64,000 nucleotides of DNA. It comes from Deuterostichococcus epilithicus (Eukaryota > Chlorophyta > Trebouxiophyceae > Prasiolales > Stichococcaceae). The first letter of the stretch is position 1, and each line of letters starts with the position of its first letter. Positions 23,301-34,398 of this stretch are shown one piece after another. The notes under the pieces are model-generated. The model was not told where the DNA came from, did not search any database, and saw only the letters and a list, made by a program, of their open reading frames with translations. Location of the stretch: assembly GCA_033439295.1 (NCBI GenBank), contig JAVTLE010000001.1, forward strand, positions 2,480,001 through 2,544,000, read 5' to 3'. Made by a program: the position numbers and the translations under genes.

Positions 23301-26300
23301 GCGCGGCCGCCAGTCATCCCGCCCTCCGTGCTCGCCGCGCAGGCTGGCGCGGCGCCAGCCAAGGCCGCTGCTCGCAAGCTGCAGAAGGACATCCAGGTGC
23401 AGCGTCGCAGCAGGCCCCGCCTGCTTTCTGTGGGAAGACCTGTAACAGTCAGGAGTGATCAAGCTGTTGTAGCTTGCTGCGAACATGCTGGCCATGCGAT
23501 GCATCCGGATGCTGGAGTTCGCCAGTCCTCGTCCCTCATGCCTGGGCAAGGGCCCTCAAGTTGCAACTTGGGGAGCTTGCAAGCCAGCAGGCCGTAAATG
23601 TAAAGCCGTTGGTGGTTGGGCAGCTGGGTTCATCCAAGGTGCCAGATGAGGCAACGCAGCCTTGAGCACCGCTCAGACTGGCAGCAGACTCTGTGTCTGA
23701 GGCGAGACGAGATGATGGGCGCTCTCAGTAAATGCTTCATGCTCGGACAGGCACATAAATGACAGGCGCCTGCATTGTGCATGCAACAGGTGGCTAAGGC
23801 ATGCCAAGACTGGGCGGCATGTGGCTCGTGTCCACCTGCCACTTCTCGCTCGCATGCCTTTGCCGCACGATGGCTTGTACTGCGCAGCTGCCATGCCGTC
23901 GCCCTGTTTTGTCCCGGCATAGAAGTAGACGCAAGCTCTGCTCAATGTCTGCGTCCGGGGATGCGGATCCATGTAGCACGTCGAGCACTTCGGCATCCTG
24001 TCGGAGAGTAACATGCCAAGGCTGTGCCAGGCAGTGCCAAAATCTCGGCAATGTTTGGCCTGCAGACTTGGCAGGAGGAGGGTGCGGTTTCCACATTAAC
24101 CATGACTATGGGCACATGTCATGCAGCAATGCTGGGGGCAGGACGAGCGGCCCGGCGCTCTTTCAGCTTTCAGCTGTCCTCCCAACTGCGAACACCGTTT
24201 TCCCTGACGGTATGCAGGGAAGAGCAGCCATTTGCCACTCACGAGCGCTCACTGTATGCTTGGGTAGACGACCTCACTAGCAGCCTTCTCTTCATCCTGA
24301 TGGCGGTTTCTGCTGTGTAAACAGCAGGAGAAGGGCGGTGCAGGCGTCTACCGTATGGACGAGCGGCTGCTGGGACGTGGAAGAGTACGAACAGCAGCTC
24401 GTATAACTCTGGCTTTCTCATGCTGATCTAGCCAGGTTCCCACTCGCAGGAGGAGAAGGGGGGCGCGGGCGTCTACTCCATGGACGAGCGGCTGCTGTGG
24501 GGCGCGGTCGCTGAGGACGAGCGGCGCGACATCCTGCCGGAGCTGTGGGGCGGCCACAACATCGCCGACTTTGTGGACCCGGACATTGAGGAGCGGCTGG
24601 CGGCCCTGGAGCGGGAGGAGGAGCTCTCGGCAGCCGCCTGGGAGGAGACCCAGGAGGTGAGGACATCGACATATTGATAAATGCGTGGCAGATCCCGGAG
24701 ACGGCCATGTGGACAAGGCGGAGCTGACTCCCGAGGAGCGCGCCATACTGGCGGCCAGAGCTCCAAAAGCACAACTGCACGGGCAAATGTCGCGACCGTT
24801 GATCACAGGTGCCATCTGCCGCTGGCTCAGGCCCTGGCGCTGGACGTGGAGGAGCTGACCCTCGCGCAGCGCGCCGCACTGGCGGTCGTGCCTTTGCAGC
24901 AACAGGCATGAAACAATGATCCTCGCACCGCAGGCCATGGGCATCGACGAGGAGGAGCTGACTCCCGAGGAGCGCGCGACGCTGGGCGCCATCCGCGACA
25001 AGAAGAAGCGGCTGGTGACGGCGCACCGCCTGAAGAAGGGCGCCGCCAACAACCAGGCGGTGCTGCCGCGCCGCGCCGACGCCAAGCGCTCCTCCACCAC
25101 TGGCAACCTCAAGGTGGGGCCTCACCAGGGTTGAAGCAGAGAACCCATGCTGCGGGGGGTCTGGCGCCGCTCGCAGCTCTGCGTGCGCGCGCGGCGTACT
25201 GCTGATGCGGGCCGGCAGGGGCGCAGGTTGCTGCTATATGGCACGTCCAGGAAGCACACACTTCTTTGGCGGTGTTCCGTGCAGGGCGCCTGTGCAGTGT
25301 TTTCATGGAAAAGTGCGCCAGCCGCGCAGGAAGGCTGCAGTGCACCACTGTGCATCGAGTCCCAGGACTTTGCCTGGTTCGATTTCAGTCCCTCCCCCTG
25401 AACCCTGAACAGGCCGACCTGGAGCGGGTCGGCATCGACCCCAGCGCCGCGCTGGCGCGCGCTCGGGCGCGCTCGCAGTCGCGCGCCGGCCGCAAGCGCA
25501 CCCGCTCCGAGGCGCCCGCGGGCAGCGAGGCAGCAGAGGGCATGGACGTGGACGGCGCGCCGCTGCCCAAGAAGCGCATCCACAGCTCCAAGTCGCGGTG
25601 CGTGCGTGACACGTCGGGGGGCGTCACCTGTGGCGTCGCTTGTGGCGTGACTGCAAAGTTGGCCTCTAGCGCCACTGGCATTGTGTTGCCATCCTGAATG
25701 TCAAGACTTCGACATGAAGGCAGCTGCCCTGCGGGGCATTGGCTGGCTATCTGGCAGCTTCTGCGCTGTCATGCTGTTGCCTCACGGTAGCCAGGGAAGG
25801 ATGAGGGGTAAACCCAAAACCCGAAGCCAGGAGCAACCCGGCGCCGGCAGCAGCCACAAGCCCACCAGCGCGCCGCCAGTGGCTCCGCAATAGCATGCTG
25901 CATCGCAGTGCTTAGCCGCCACCTTGGCGATGCGCTTGCTCCGTATGTGCATGGAGCATCGCAATGCTGAGCCACCGACGAAAACACCGAGTTATCGGTT
26001 CAACCATCCGCGCAGGTCCATGTCGCGGGGGCGGGCGCTGTCCGTGGCCAAGCCCACAGCCGGCAGCGGCCTCAAGGACGCGGCGCAGCGCAACGCCGCC
26101 GTCAAGATCGCCGACCGCCAGCAGAAGCGCGCTGGCAAGGCCGCCCGCAAGGTGGGTGCCTCGCTCCGCCGCCGCACCCTGCTCACCGCCTCTTGCTGAG
26201 CTGCACAATGGAAATGAACTGCAACAGAGGGGGCGTGCAAACCACGTCCAGCAGCGATGCAGCTGGCATTGCGAATTGGGGACTGGACTGCGTGCCGCTT

Positions 26301-26617
26301 CCTAGGCCGCAAGCGCACTGCCACATTGCTGGCGGCATGGTGGTGACTTGCTGCGGGCATGCGATGCATGCAGGGAGAGGGCGACAGGCACATTCCGGAC
26401 CTCAAGCCCAAGCACCTGTTTTCTGGTGAGCGCCTTCGAGTAGCCCGCCTGCTGTGCCTGCGTTTTCACGACTTTTGGCAAGGTCATCGTTACAGTCTTG
26501 CATCTTGGAAGCTTGTCGAACTGCGGCTGGCATGCAGCCTTATTGCATGTTCCTAAGGTTGCTCTCCTGTCCTGCGTGCCAGGCAAGCGCGGCAATGGCA
26601 AGACGGATCGGCGGTGA
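19869..26617 (+). CDS. NOG1: Nucleolar GTP-binding protein 1 (NOG1)
   Basis: Sixteen phase-consistent exons encode about 682 residues: 19869-20018, 20200-20262, 20495-20615, 20844-20911, 21208-21366, 21532-21687, 22019-22171, 22405-22495, 22744-22874, 23235-23396, 24450-24656, 24934-25113, 25413-25597, 26016-26151, 26374-26425, 26583-26617. The N-terminus [13 protein letters not shown] and [14 protein letters not shown] is diagnostic of NOG1. G1 is [10 protein letters not shown]3 is DTPG, and G4 NKVD is split across the exon 7/8 junction. The tail [10 protein letters not shown]...KTDRR matches the basic NOG1 end. NOG1 is a conserved OBG/TRAFAC-type GTPase that joins late nucleolar pre-60S particles. 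Intron 1 appears to use a GC donor (gcaagc at 20019). Introns 4, 10 and 11 contain decayed copies of the next exon's start. Confidence 0.97.
20300..20358 (+). repeat. AGC/CAC trinucleotide microsatellite with an ambiguous base
   Basis: An N at 20300 follows a C run, then about 13 AGC units and several CAC units, inside NOG1 intron 2 (20263-20494). The N marks an unresolved base or small assembly gap, so repeat length here is unreliable. Confidence 0.95.
21113..21157 (+). repeat. Exon-edge echo with acceptor, NOG1 intron 4
   Basis: cacag then ggggcgcgcctgcacaacca resembles the true start of exon 5 at 21208. The frame is lost to a stop (ggctaa) just after the homologous RQG codons. Confidence 0.75.
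24320..24385 (+). repeat. Exon-edge echo with acceptor, NOG1 intron 10
   Basis: aacagcag then gagaagggcggtgcaggcgt repeats the start of exon 11 (24450). It reads [16 protein letters not shown], compared with [16 protein letters not shown] in the true exon, then diverges. Confidence 0.85.
24686..24895 (+). repeat. Two exon-edge echoes, NOG1 intron 11
   Basis: Two decayed copies of the start of exon 12 (24934): 24686-24757 ([13 protein letters not shown]) and 24825-24890 ([13 protein letters not shown]). The true exon reads [14 protein letters not shown]. The second copy keeps a tcag acceptor and an open frame, so it could act as an alternative exon. Confidence 0.8.
25893..25976 (+). repeat. 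Direct repeat in NOG1 intron 13
   Basis: A ~28-bp block (gcatgctgcatcgcagtgct) recurs 56 bp later with few changes. No exon similarity noticed. Confidence 0.6.
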
Positions 26618-27327
26618 TGTGGCACGTGTTTGCTGTGTCATCTCAAATTCGCTCAAGCGATATGAAGGGGAGCCGGAGTTGATCATGTTGTTGGTGCGTG
26701 GCGTGGTCAGTTTCAAGTGCTCTGAGGAGCAAGGCGATATGTAGCACGGCTGTCTGATTCAGAAAGTAGGTAGTGGAAGGCTTGACTTGCCGGGTCAAGC
26801 TGTGTAATCTTCAATTAGAAGGCAAGCTTGTCAGCTGGCAGCTGGCACCTCAGTCCTTGAATCAGTCATTGCCGCTCGCTGACACAGTCAACTTCTCGGC
26901 TCAATCGATGACCACCACACACCCTATCACCAAGAGAAAGGTAATTCGCGTTTCCTGGGGTAATCTGAAAAGTGTTTCGTTTAAACACGTTGCAACAGGT
27001 TCTTCACCAGATCATCGCATGACATGCGTGCATGACATTGGTGCACTGACATTCATGCAACAACCGCCGAAATTGATATTGGTGGGTGCCAGCCGCCGCT
27101 TCCGCCGCATATCATTCACCACTATCATTGCGTCGCCACCAAAGTTCTTTGCAGCATCACCATCCTCACTGCCGACTGCTGACATGGCCTTATCACCCTC
27201 ACTGCCGGTTGCTGACGCGGCCAGCCGCTGCCGCCATGGCCAATATGACATGGTCATGAAGCCCGAACCACAAAGCCTAGCACGTGCAACACATGTCCAT
27301 TATCACCCTCGCCGACAACGAACCTGA
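26618..27327. other. Intergenic, no supported gene
   Basis: An open plus-strand frame (26773-27327) includes a short tandem repeat around 27160-27225 (ctgccgactgctgac / ctgccggttgctgac). It has no ATG-led, domain-bearing or splice-consistent model. The region should carry the NOG1 3' end. Confidence 0.45.
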
Positions 27328-29795
27328 TGCCTAATCTTGACGTCAACTTCCTATAGCAGCGATTTTAGAGTGCCTTCGGAGCAAAGCATGCTGCGTGCTC
27401 CCCTCCACCTGATACCATCCGATTGCCAACACTCGTGTTCTCACATGCTATTGCATGATCTGAAGCCGTCCAAAGATGTACAGAGGACTGAAAGCTGCAC
27501 CTGCAGCTCTGGAGGTATGAGCTGCACACGTCGTCAAAGGAACAGAGTCATGCGCCAACTGGCTCGGCACCGGAACCGCCGGCTTCTGCCTCCCGCCGGA
27601 GCCTGCCGGCGACGCGCGGAGCGCTGCGCGGCAAGCCGGTGTCCGGGTCCACGAAAAGAACACGGAAACGGCTGCACCGACAGCAGGGCCTAATCTCAGC
27701 TGCCTGTATGATGGGACTGTTCAGCTTGAGATCGGTGAGCTCAGCTGAGGACTCCGCGTGTGTAAGCTCCCAAGTCCAACATGCATCGCAGCCACACCCA
27801 GGCGGGATGCCCTTTCACAAAAATGGCTGCTGGAGTGAAATGCAACACTCGTGAAGCTGCCAAAATGGATGGCCTGCCTGTCGGGGCCCAGCCCTACGTT
27901 GCTCATCAGCACATGGCCCGCGCCTGCGGCAGGCAGCACCCAGGCACGATCCGGCACATCGCCAGCGGCAAAGATAGAAATATGCATGTGCATCAGGTCG
28001 GTCACAGTCCGTGCAGCGCAGATGGGAGCAGCAGGTGTGCAACTCTCGGTCCGGCAGCAGGTCAGCCGGCACCCACTGTATGGCGAGATAGTCCCAGGTG
28101 ATGCAACATGGGACGTTGGTGCTGTTGCACATCCATCAGGTACACCCACCCTTGACGCCCAGGTAGCGGCCCTGGTCTGGCGCGCCGACGTGTGTCCGCC
28201 CGCCCTTGTGCAGCGCCGACTGGTCGTCGACGTAGTCCTCGTCTGCCAGCAGGCGCCCCCGCAGGCTGCACAACAGCAATGAGTACTACATAGTAGGGAG
28301 GAAACTGAGCGAATCACAAAAACAAAAAGCCTAGCAGCTCGCAGCATCATCACGATCCCTCTTGAGGCTGTCATGGTGCTTGGCGGCTGTTCAGTCACCC
28401 GCCACAGTCCTCGTACGACAGTGAGCGGCCCCGGAAACTGCATCTCACACAAGCTGCATTGCTTGTACGCACTGTGCATATCTCCTGCAAGGCTGGCTCC
28501 CCCTGCTGGGCAGTTGCCGCAGACAGACTGTCAGCAGAGCCCCAATAGCCGGCCAGTAAGCACATCTTGCTCAGCGATTTTCGCACCTCACGATGATCTC
28601 CTGGTGCGGCGCCTGGCCTGTCGGGCTGTAGGATGACGCGCCACTGGCATCCAGGTGCGGGCTGTGGTAGAAGGGCACAAAGCGGGCAGCACGCCTGTGC
28701 AACGATGAGCGACACATCACTACTGCTGGCGTTATTGGCCACGATGAACTGATGCTGTCTTGGCGAGCCTGCCTCGTGTTGCAGCGCTGCGGTTGTGCGG
28801 ACGGAGGCTCTGTGCCGATCCCACCACGACTGGTAGAAACCCTGCAGGCCTACACTTCAGTTTCCTCCTCACTTGATTGGATTGTGACTTACAAGTCAGC
28901 ACAACACCAGCACAGCACACATGAACTCCCTTCGGCACCCGCCTGGCGAGTGGCGTCTCTTCTGAGCCGTCCCAGTCGGCAATGCCGCCCGGCAGCGCGC
29001 GCAGGAAGCGGCGCCCATGCGGCGCCGGCTGGTGCTGCTGCTGGAATTTCTCGCCCCGCCCTGGGTGGTGCTGGCCGTGACCACCGCCTGATGCGCTGCC
29101 ATGTTCCTCAGGCAGCTTGTGCACCTGGACGACGGAGTGGGAACAAGTCCGCAGCCGTGTTCGATCGGAATCCGTGTCATTTGTGCAGAATTGGAGGCTT
29201 CATGGCCTCCAGCACTGAGCACCCACAAGTGGGTTGAAGCCACCGGTTTGTGAGGTGCGCTCAGCCATGCACTGCTATTGCTGCCGGTCGAGTCAACGGA
29301 ACTGATGTCTGCAAACACATCACTAGAATCCGCCGAGGTAATTTTGTGGCATGCACTGCCCTTTACCTTCCACTGCAGCTGCGAGGAAGCACCTGAAAAG
29401 TAAGCTCGTCCCCGAAAGAGTCTGCCTCGTCATCGTCGGCACCCTCAAGCTCGGCGGGCGACCGCAGCACGAAGGTAGGCTCCAGTATGTGCTTCAAGGC
29501 CACATGCTGCAGTTTCACGGTCTGTCCCGGGTGCAACGACTGCTCCTGACCGGCGTCTTCCGACGCGCTCTGCATCCGTGCGTGTGCTGTTCCTGCTGGC
29601 GTCGAGGTATGCAACAGGGCGAACTGTGCCACTGAGACTCGGCTGCCTCGACGAGGATTGACGCAGCTGGTTTAAACGCTCCTCGTTTCTATCAGTACGG
29701 ACAGGTCGTATCGACAACTTCTCGCTGTTTGCAGCGTGTTTTTGTGCCAAGTGTTGACTAACCACCGTGGTTTTACCAGCCAACGGACATCAAAG
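27328..29795 (-). repeat. Tandem duplication, copy 1
   Basis: Direct-orientation duplicate of 32070-33745, diverged but alignable by eye from gatgcct(a/g)atcttgac on the left to the gacggac/aacggac region on the right. Copy 1 keeps roughly 0.8 kb (about 27990-28820) missing from copy 2. Confidence 0.85.
27860..29573 (-). CDS. Unknown multi-exon protein, intact copy
   Basis: Minus-strand exons: about 29573-29396, 29108-28942, 28692-28588, 28265-28153 and further pieces near 28130-28000 and 27960-27870. The first exon starts at an ATG (MQSASEDAGQEQ) and contains LEPTFVLRSPAELEG. Exon 2 contains FLRALPGGIADWDG, exon 3 RFVPFYHSPHLDASG, exon 4 LLADEDYVDDQSALHKGGR, and the last recognisable piece AGHVLMSNVGLGPDRQAIHF. 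Exons 1-2 join in phase. Conservation of these stretches in the decayed tandem copy supports coding. I do not recognise the family and assign no function. Confidence 0.45.
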
Positions 29796-30160
29796 GCCGA
29801 TTTGAGAGGCCGTGTTGTCAGACCTCCGTGGAGAAAGTTGCAACCGTACCTTTGGCCGAGCATTCACTCAGGAACCCAGCAGGAGCAGGAACCGCTCGCA
29901 GGAGCAGGAACAGCTCGCGCTGGAACGGCAAGCACCCCTGGGTCGTCATAACTGCCCACAGCCCCTGCTGCCGCCCGTCTGCCGCCCAACTCAGGCATAA
30001 TAAAAGCAAACACAGCTATAACATCCAGCGGTTACGTCTAAGTAGGACCTGACTGGCCTGCAAATGGCAAGAGCTAGCCATTCTTGCTCGCAGCTCAGTT
30101 ATAGTCGTACTTCAGGTACTCGGTTTCTTCTTCTGAAAGGCCGAAGAGCGTAGATGCAAA
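29796..30160. other. Spacer between duplication copy 1 and the next ORF
   Basis: Contains a short repeat of (gcaggagcaggaac)-like units at 29878-29930. No gene supported. Confidence 0.4.
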
Positions 30161-30808
30161 ATGAACTGCACCTGCGCTGTCGCGCATGCAGGATCGGATA
30201 GCTGCTCTTGGGTGTGCTTTCAGCAGCCCCCGTTGCTGAGTGATCCCCCCTTGCTAGGAAACGAGCCGGACCGGCTGCCGCAACGCACACTTGCGCTCAG
30301 GTCACAATCTCAAAGCTGTGCAAAGCTAAATGTGCTGTTGTCGTTCCAGCATGGCCACAAGCGGCAGCATCCTGAGATGCGGCTGACTGGGATCCAACAC
30401 GTCAGCAGTGCACGCTTTGGCTCTGGCAGCACTGCTGAGCAACCGCAGAAGCGGGGCTCGGCTGGCTGCTTGAATCGCTTCACAGAAGCAATGCTGAGCA
30501 GTTTAGCTCTGCTAGCTGAACAGGTAAAGGTTGCTGACTCATACATCAGCCAATCACTTCGCAGCGTTGCTATGCAGGACGCTTCTCAGCTTGCGCACTG
30601 GACGGCATCCATTCCTGCATGCTATTCATCTGTGTCAGGTGCCGAGCCTGTTGCCGGTCGCTCGCTCGGGCGGGGCGCTTGTCTGCTGTCCATCGCTGAT
30701 CTCTGGCCGGCTCACGCCCAGGAGATGTGCGAATGGCTGCAGATGTTCATTGAGAATCGGGCTGATGACATCTCGTGCTTGTGCAGGGCGGCTCACTGCT
30801 GCTCGTAG
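30161..30808 (+). CDS. Hypothetical 215-codon ORF
   Basis: ATG-led uninterrupted frame, Cys- and Ser-rich, lying between the duplicated blocks and just upstream of the secreted 301-aa gene. No domain, signal peptide or splice evidence was recognised. It may be spurious. Confidence 0.25.
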   Translation: MNCTCAVAHAGSDSCSWVCFQQPPLLSDPPLLGNEPDRLPQRTLALRSQSQSCAKLNVLLSFQHGHKRQHPEMRLTGIQHVSSARFGSGSTAEQPQKRGSAGCLNRFTEAMLSSLALLAEQVKVADSYISQSLRSVAMQDASQLAHWTASIPACYSSVSGAEPVAGRSLGRGACLLSIADLWPAHAQEMCEWLQMFIENRADDISCLCRAAHCCS

Positions 30809-30897
30809 ATTGATATATTCTGTACGTGGCGTAGTACGGTACAGAAGCAGACCAACAATCTTGGCGCATTGAGAGCTACGCCACGAACCAACTGACC

Positions 30898-31803
30898 ATG
30901 TGGAATGCGGTGGTTATGGTGGCACTGCTGGCGCACGTTCGAGACGCATCGGCCCGCACGCTGAGGCCCAATATCGAGGTAACGGGTCTGCCCGGCGGGA
31001 GCCCGCATGGTGATTTCCTGCCGAGCTACATGTACCAGAAGGGGCCGTTGATGCGGAGCCCTGTGGTTACCACGCTGGCATGGGGTGTCAACAAACACGG
31101 CAAAGCCGTGCGCAACTGGGCGGCTGTCAACTCCTTCCTCAGCGATCTGCCCAAGACCAAGTACATGAGGTGGATCAACAAAGAGTACAGCGTGCCGAAG
31201 TATCCCCTCAAGGGCGGCCACTTCGAACGCGAGCTGGTGTTCACGCCTGCATTTAAGGCGACGGTCAACGACAAGGACATTCAAAAAACCATCCAGCAAT
31301 TGGTCAAGCAGGGGGTGCTGCCCAAAAATACCTTCGGCAATGCACTCACGATGGTGTTCCTGCCCCCGGGAGTCTCAGTAAAACAGCGTGAGTTGCGGTC
31401 TTGCATCGATCTCTGCGCATACAACAGCGCCTTCCAGATCAACGGCAAGAGTCAGTATTATGCCGTCATTCCCGACCAGGAGTGCATCGCCATCAAGAAT
31501 GCAATCGACTGCCGGAAGGAACTATCGCCGGTGGATGCCGCAACCACCGCGGTGTCATACTCCTACGTGGCTGCAAAAACCAATCCCGCCCAGGCTCTCG
31601 ACAGAGGTGACGCAGGGCCGCCCCAGGTGGGCTGGCTCAGTCGGTATTCGGGAAACCTTGGTATCCCATGCACCGGGCTGACCGACCGTATCACCGGCCC
31701 AACCGGCGTGACGTGGACAGTACAGCAGATGTGGTCCAACAAGGACAGGACATGCCGCACAGAGCCGGGCCGCCCGACTCTGATCAAGGGTTTGTACAAC
31801 TGA
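30898..31803 (+). CDS. Secreted intronless 301-aa protein, degenerate peptidase-like family
   Basis: A single uninterrupted ORF from an ATG at 30898, with an N-terminal hydrophobic segment (VVMVALLAHV) and likely cleavage after ARDASA-type residues: a signal peptide. The body contains LMRSPVVTTLAWGV, ALTMVFLPPGVSV, CIDLCAYNSAF and YAVIPDQEC. This order recalls a family of secreted proteins of fungi, bacteria and algae in which a SHE(L/x)xEAxTDP-like metal motif follows. Here the matching stretch is YSYVAAKTNPAQA, so His and Glu appear absent, and RYSGNLGIPC stands where EIGD.C is usual. It is more distantly like EXORDIUM/phosphate-induced proteins. Function unknown, probably extracellular and possibly non-catalytic. 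Lack of introns sets it apart from its neighbours. Confidence 0.7.
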   Translation: MWNAVVMVALLAHVRDASARTLRPNIEVTGLPGGSPHGDFLPSYMYQKGPLMRSPVVTTLAWGVNKHGKAVRNWAAVNSFLSDLPKTKYMRWINKEYSVPKYPLKGGHFERELVFTPAFKATVNDKDIQKTIQQLVKQGVLPKNTFGNALTMVFLPPGVSVKQRELRSCIDLCAYNSAFQINGKSQYYAVIPDQECIAIKNAIDCRKELSPVDAATTAVSYSYVAAKTNPAQALDRGDAGPPQVGWLSRYSGNLGIPCTGLTDRITGPTGVTWTVQQMWSNKDRTCRTEPGRPTLIKGLYN

Positions 31804-32069
31804 TTCGGCATCCTCGGCTTTCAAGGAAAAACATGCGCCTGCACCGCCACGGCGTGGCGGGCAATGTCTGGACTTCGGCTCTCTATGCAGAGCGGGCGCA
31901 CCAAGCCTTGGGTTCACGCAGTCTATACTATCCACTCACGTAGCTTGTCAGATTCACTTCAGAGTAGGTTAGAGTGTGCTCCGAATTTTGCGTACGAACT
32001 ATACAAACCGAATGCAGTTTTCCCCTTGTTTCAAAACAAAATAGCGTTAGTAGATTAGATCAGACATTA

Positions 32070-33745
32070 TGATGCCTGATCTTGACAGGACCTTCCTACA
32101 GCGGTGTCAGAGTGTTTTCGGAGCAAAGTATGCTGCGTGCTCCCCTCCATCTAATATCATCCGATTTCCAAAACTCGTGTTCTCACATGCATATGCTTCA
32201 CTGAAACCGTCCAATGTTGATCAGAACTGCACCTGCAGCAAGTGTGAGCTGCACACGTCGTCAACGGAACAGAGTCATGCGCCCACTGGCTCGGCACCGG
32301 ATCTGCCGGCTCTGCCTCCCGCCGAAGCCTGCCAGCGACGCGCGGGGCGCTGCGCGGCAAGCCATTGTCCGGGTCCACGAAGAGAACACGAAAACGGCTG
32401 CACCGACAGCAGGGCATGATCTCAGCTGCCTGTATGATGAGACTGTTCAGCTTGAGAGCGGTGAGTTCAGCTGAGGATGGACTCTGCGTGTGTAAGCCCC
32501 CGGGTCGAACATGCATCGCAGCCACACCCACTCGGAATGTCCTTTCACAAGCACGGATGCTAAAATGGAAGACAACATGCTCGTGAAGCTGCCAAAATGG
32601 ATGGCCTGCCTGTCAGGGCTCAGCCCCACGTTGCTCATTAGCACATGGCCCGCGCCTGTGGCAGGCAGCACCCAGGAACAAACAAGGCGAACTGCCAGCG
32701 GTCAGTTTGAAAGATGCATGTGCAGGTTCCCCAAAGTGCATGCCGGATTACAAAATACCAATCCTACAACGAGCAGTAGAAACCTTGCAGCCAGATACGT
32801 CCTTTTCCCCCTGCTCACTATAATGACTTTTGCTTGTTAGCACAACAGCAGCGCAGCAAAGACGAGCATCCCCCAGCACCCGCCTGGCAATTGGCGTCTC
32901 TTCCAAGTCGTCCCAGTCGGCGGTGCCACCTGGCAGCGCGCGAAGGAAGCGGCGCCCACGCAGCGCCGGCTGGTGCTGGTGCTGGAGTTTCCCGTTCCGC
33001 CCTGGGCGGTGGTGGCCGTGACCACCGCCGGATGAGCCACCATGTTCCTCAGGCCGCTTGTGCACCTGGACGAGCGGGAACAAGCCTGCAGCCGCAGTTT
33101 CCGATCGGAACCCGTGTCATTTGTGCAACATTGGAGTCTTGATGGCCCCCAGCAAGCGAGCACCCAGAAGTGGCAAGGTTGACGCCATTGGTTTTGTCAG
33201 GAGGCGCTCAGCCACGCATGCGACGCGACTGCCGCCGCCGGTCGTGTACAACGTAACTGGTTCCTGCAAACATATCACCTTGGATTCGCCTTGGGTATTG
33301 CCTTGGCACGCACTGCTCTTGAGCTTCCACTGCAGCTGCGAGGAAGCACCTGAAAAGCCAGGTCGTCTCCGAAGTCCGAACAGGTCTGCCTCGTCCTCGT
33401 TGGCGCCCTCCAGCCCGGCGGGCGACCGCAGCACGAAGGTGGGCTCCAGTGTGTGCTTCGAGGCCACGTTCTGCAGTTTCACGGTCTGTCCCGGGTGCCG
33501 CGGCGCTGACCGGCGTCTGTTGAGGCGATCTGCATTCTGTGTGCTGTACTGCTGGCCGCGAGGTCTGCGGCAGAGGTGAAGTGTGCGTCTGTGGCCTCAG
33601 CTTTCTTGACGAGGTTCGGCTGTAACGCTGCTGGTCAATTCGATGCCACGGGTGTTGGCACCGACGTCTCGCTCTTTGCAGCGTGTTGTGCCAGGTGATG
33701 ACGAACCACCGCGGTTTATGCAGCCGACGGACGCACCGAGATTGA
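32070..33745 (-). pseudogene. Tandem duplication, copy 2: deleted and frameshifted
   Basis: Counterpart of 27328-29795. The middle exons (RFVPFYHSPHLD and LLADEDYVDDQS in copy 1) are missing, with sequence jumping near 32735 from the equivalent of ~27990 to ~28820. The first exon (about 33470-33350) has a 7-bp tandem duplication (ttcggacttcggag), which shifts the frame before the donor. LEPTFVLRSPAGLEG and FLRALPGGTADWDD remain readable. Probably a non-functional paralogue. Confidence 0.7.
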
Positions 33746-34398
33746 CACTGCCTCCATCTGGCAAGGTATTTCCTAGACTGGCAGTGTTTCAGTTCTCCCT
33801 CTCTTCACAAAGCAACACTCGAGTGCACATCAATACGTTCCAATAAAGAGCGTCAATCAGGCCCCAAATCAAAGTCAAGGTTCGAAGTACAAGTGCGTGT
33901 GCCGCTCACCAATCACATATGTGCACAGACCTAGAACGCACAAGAGCAGGTACCTCCACGGAAAACTGAGAGGGTCCCCTACATGGATTTCCCTTCGTGT
34001 TGAAGACACAGTGCAGCACACTGCTGCTCGTCTCTGGGTGCAGTGATGGGGCACACTGCCCCGAGACCTTTTCCCCACATGTACATACTTGGTACAGCCC
34101 AGCATCCCGGATCCGCGCCGCGCACACGCGTCCCTTCTCATATACTGCGGCTACTACCATCTACAAGGTTCGCGCCTACAGTTGCAGACTGCGGCCACGG
34201 CGCCTCTTGCATGCCAGCGCTAGCCATACCGCCATCAGTCACAGAGTGCACCCACGCTGCCGCTTATAAGCTGATGCCAGCCGCCGTGTCAGGAGCTCCA
34301 GTCAGCGGCAGCACCATCGCTTGCACGCTGTCCTGGCCATACAGGCCAACAGTCCCAGGCGTGCAGCTGACCGCACCCTGGTGCTGGCTGCTGAGCCG
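33746..34398. other. Intergenic, no supported gene
   Basis: No coding frame with support. It separates the decayed duplicate from the 3' end of the J-domain gene. Confidence 0.4.

Noticed and set aside
26773-27327. Plus-strand 184-codon ORF
   Set aside because: No ATG start in good context, no domain, contains a short tandem repeat; likely chance.
27721-28479. Minus-strand 252-codon ORF
   Set aside because: Runs through what look like exons in different frames with splice sites between; treated as shadow of the spliced unknown gene.
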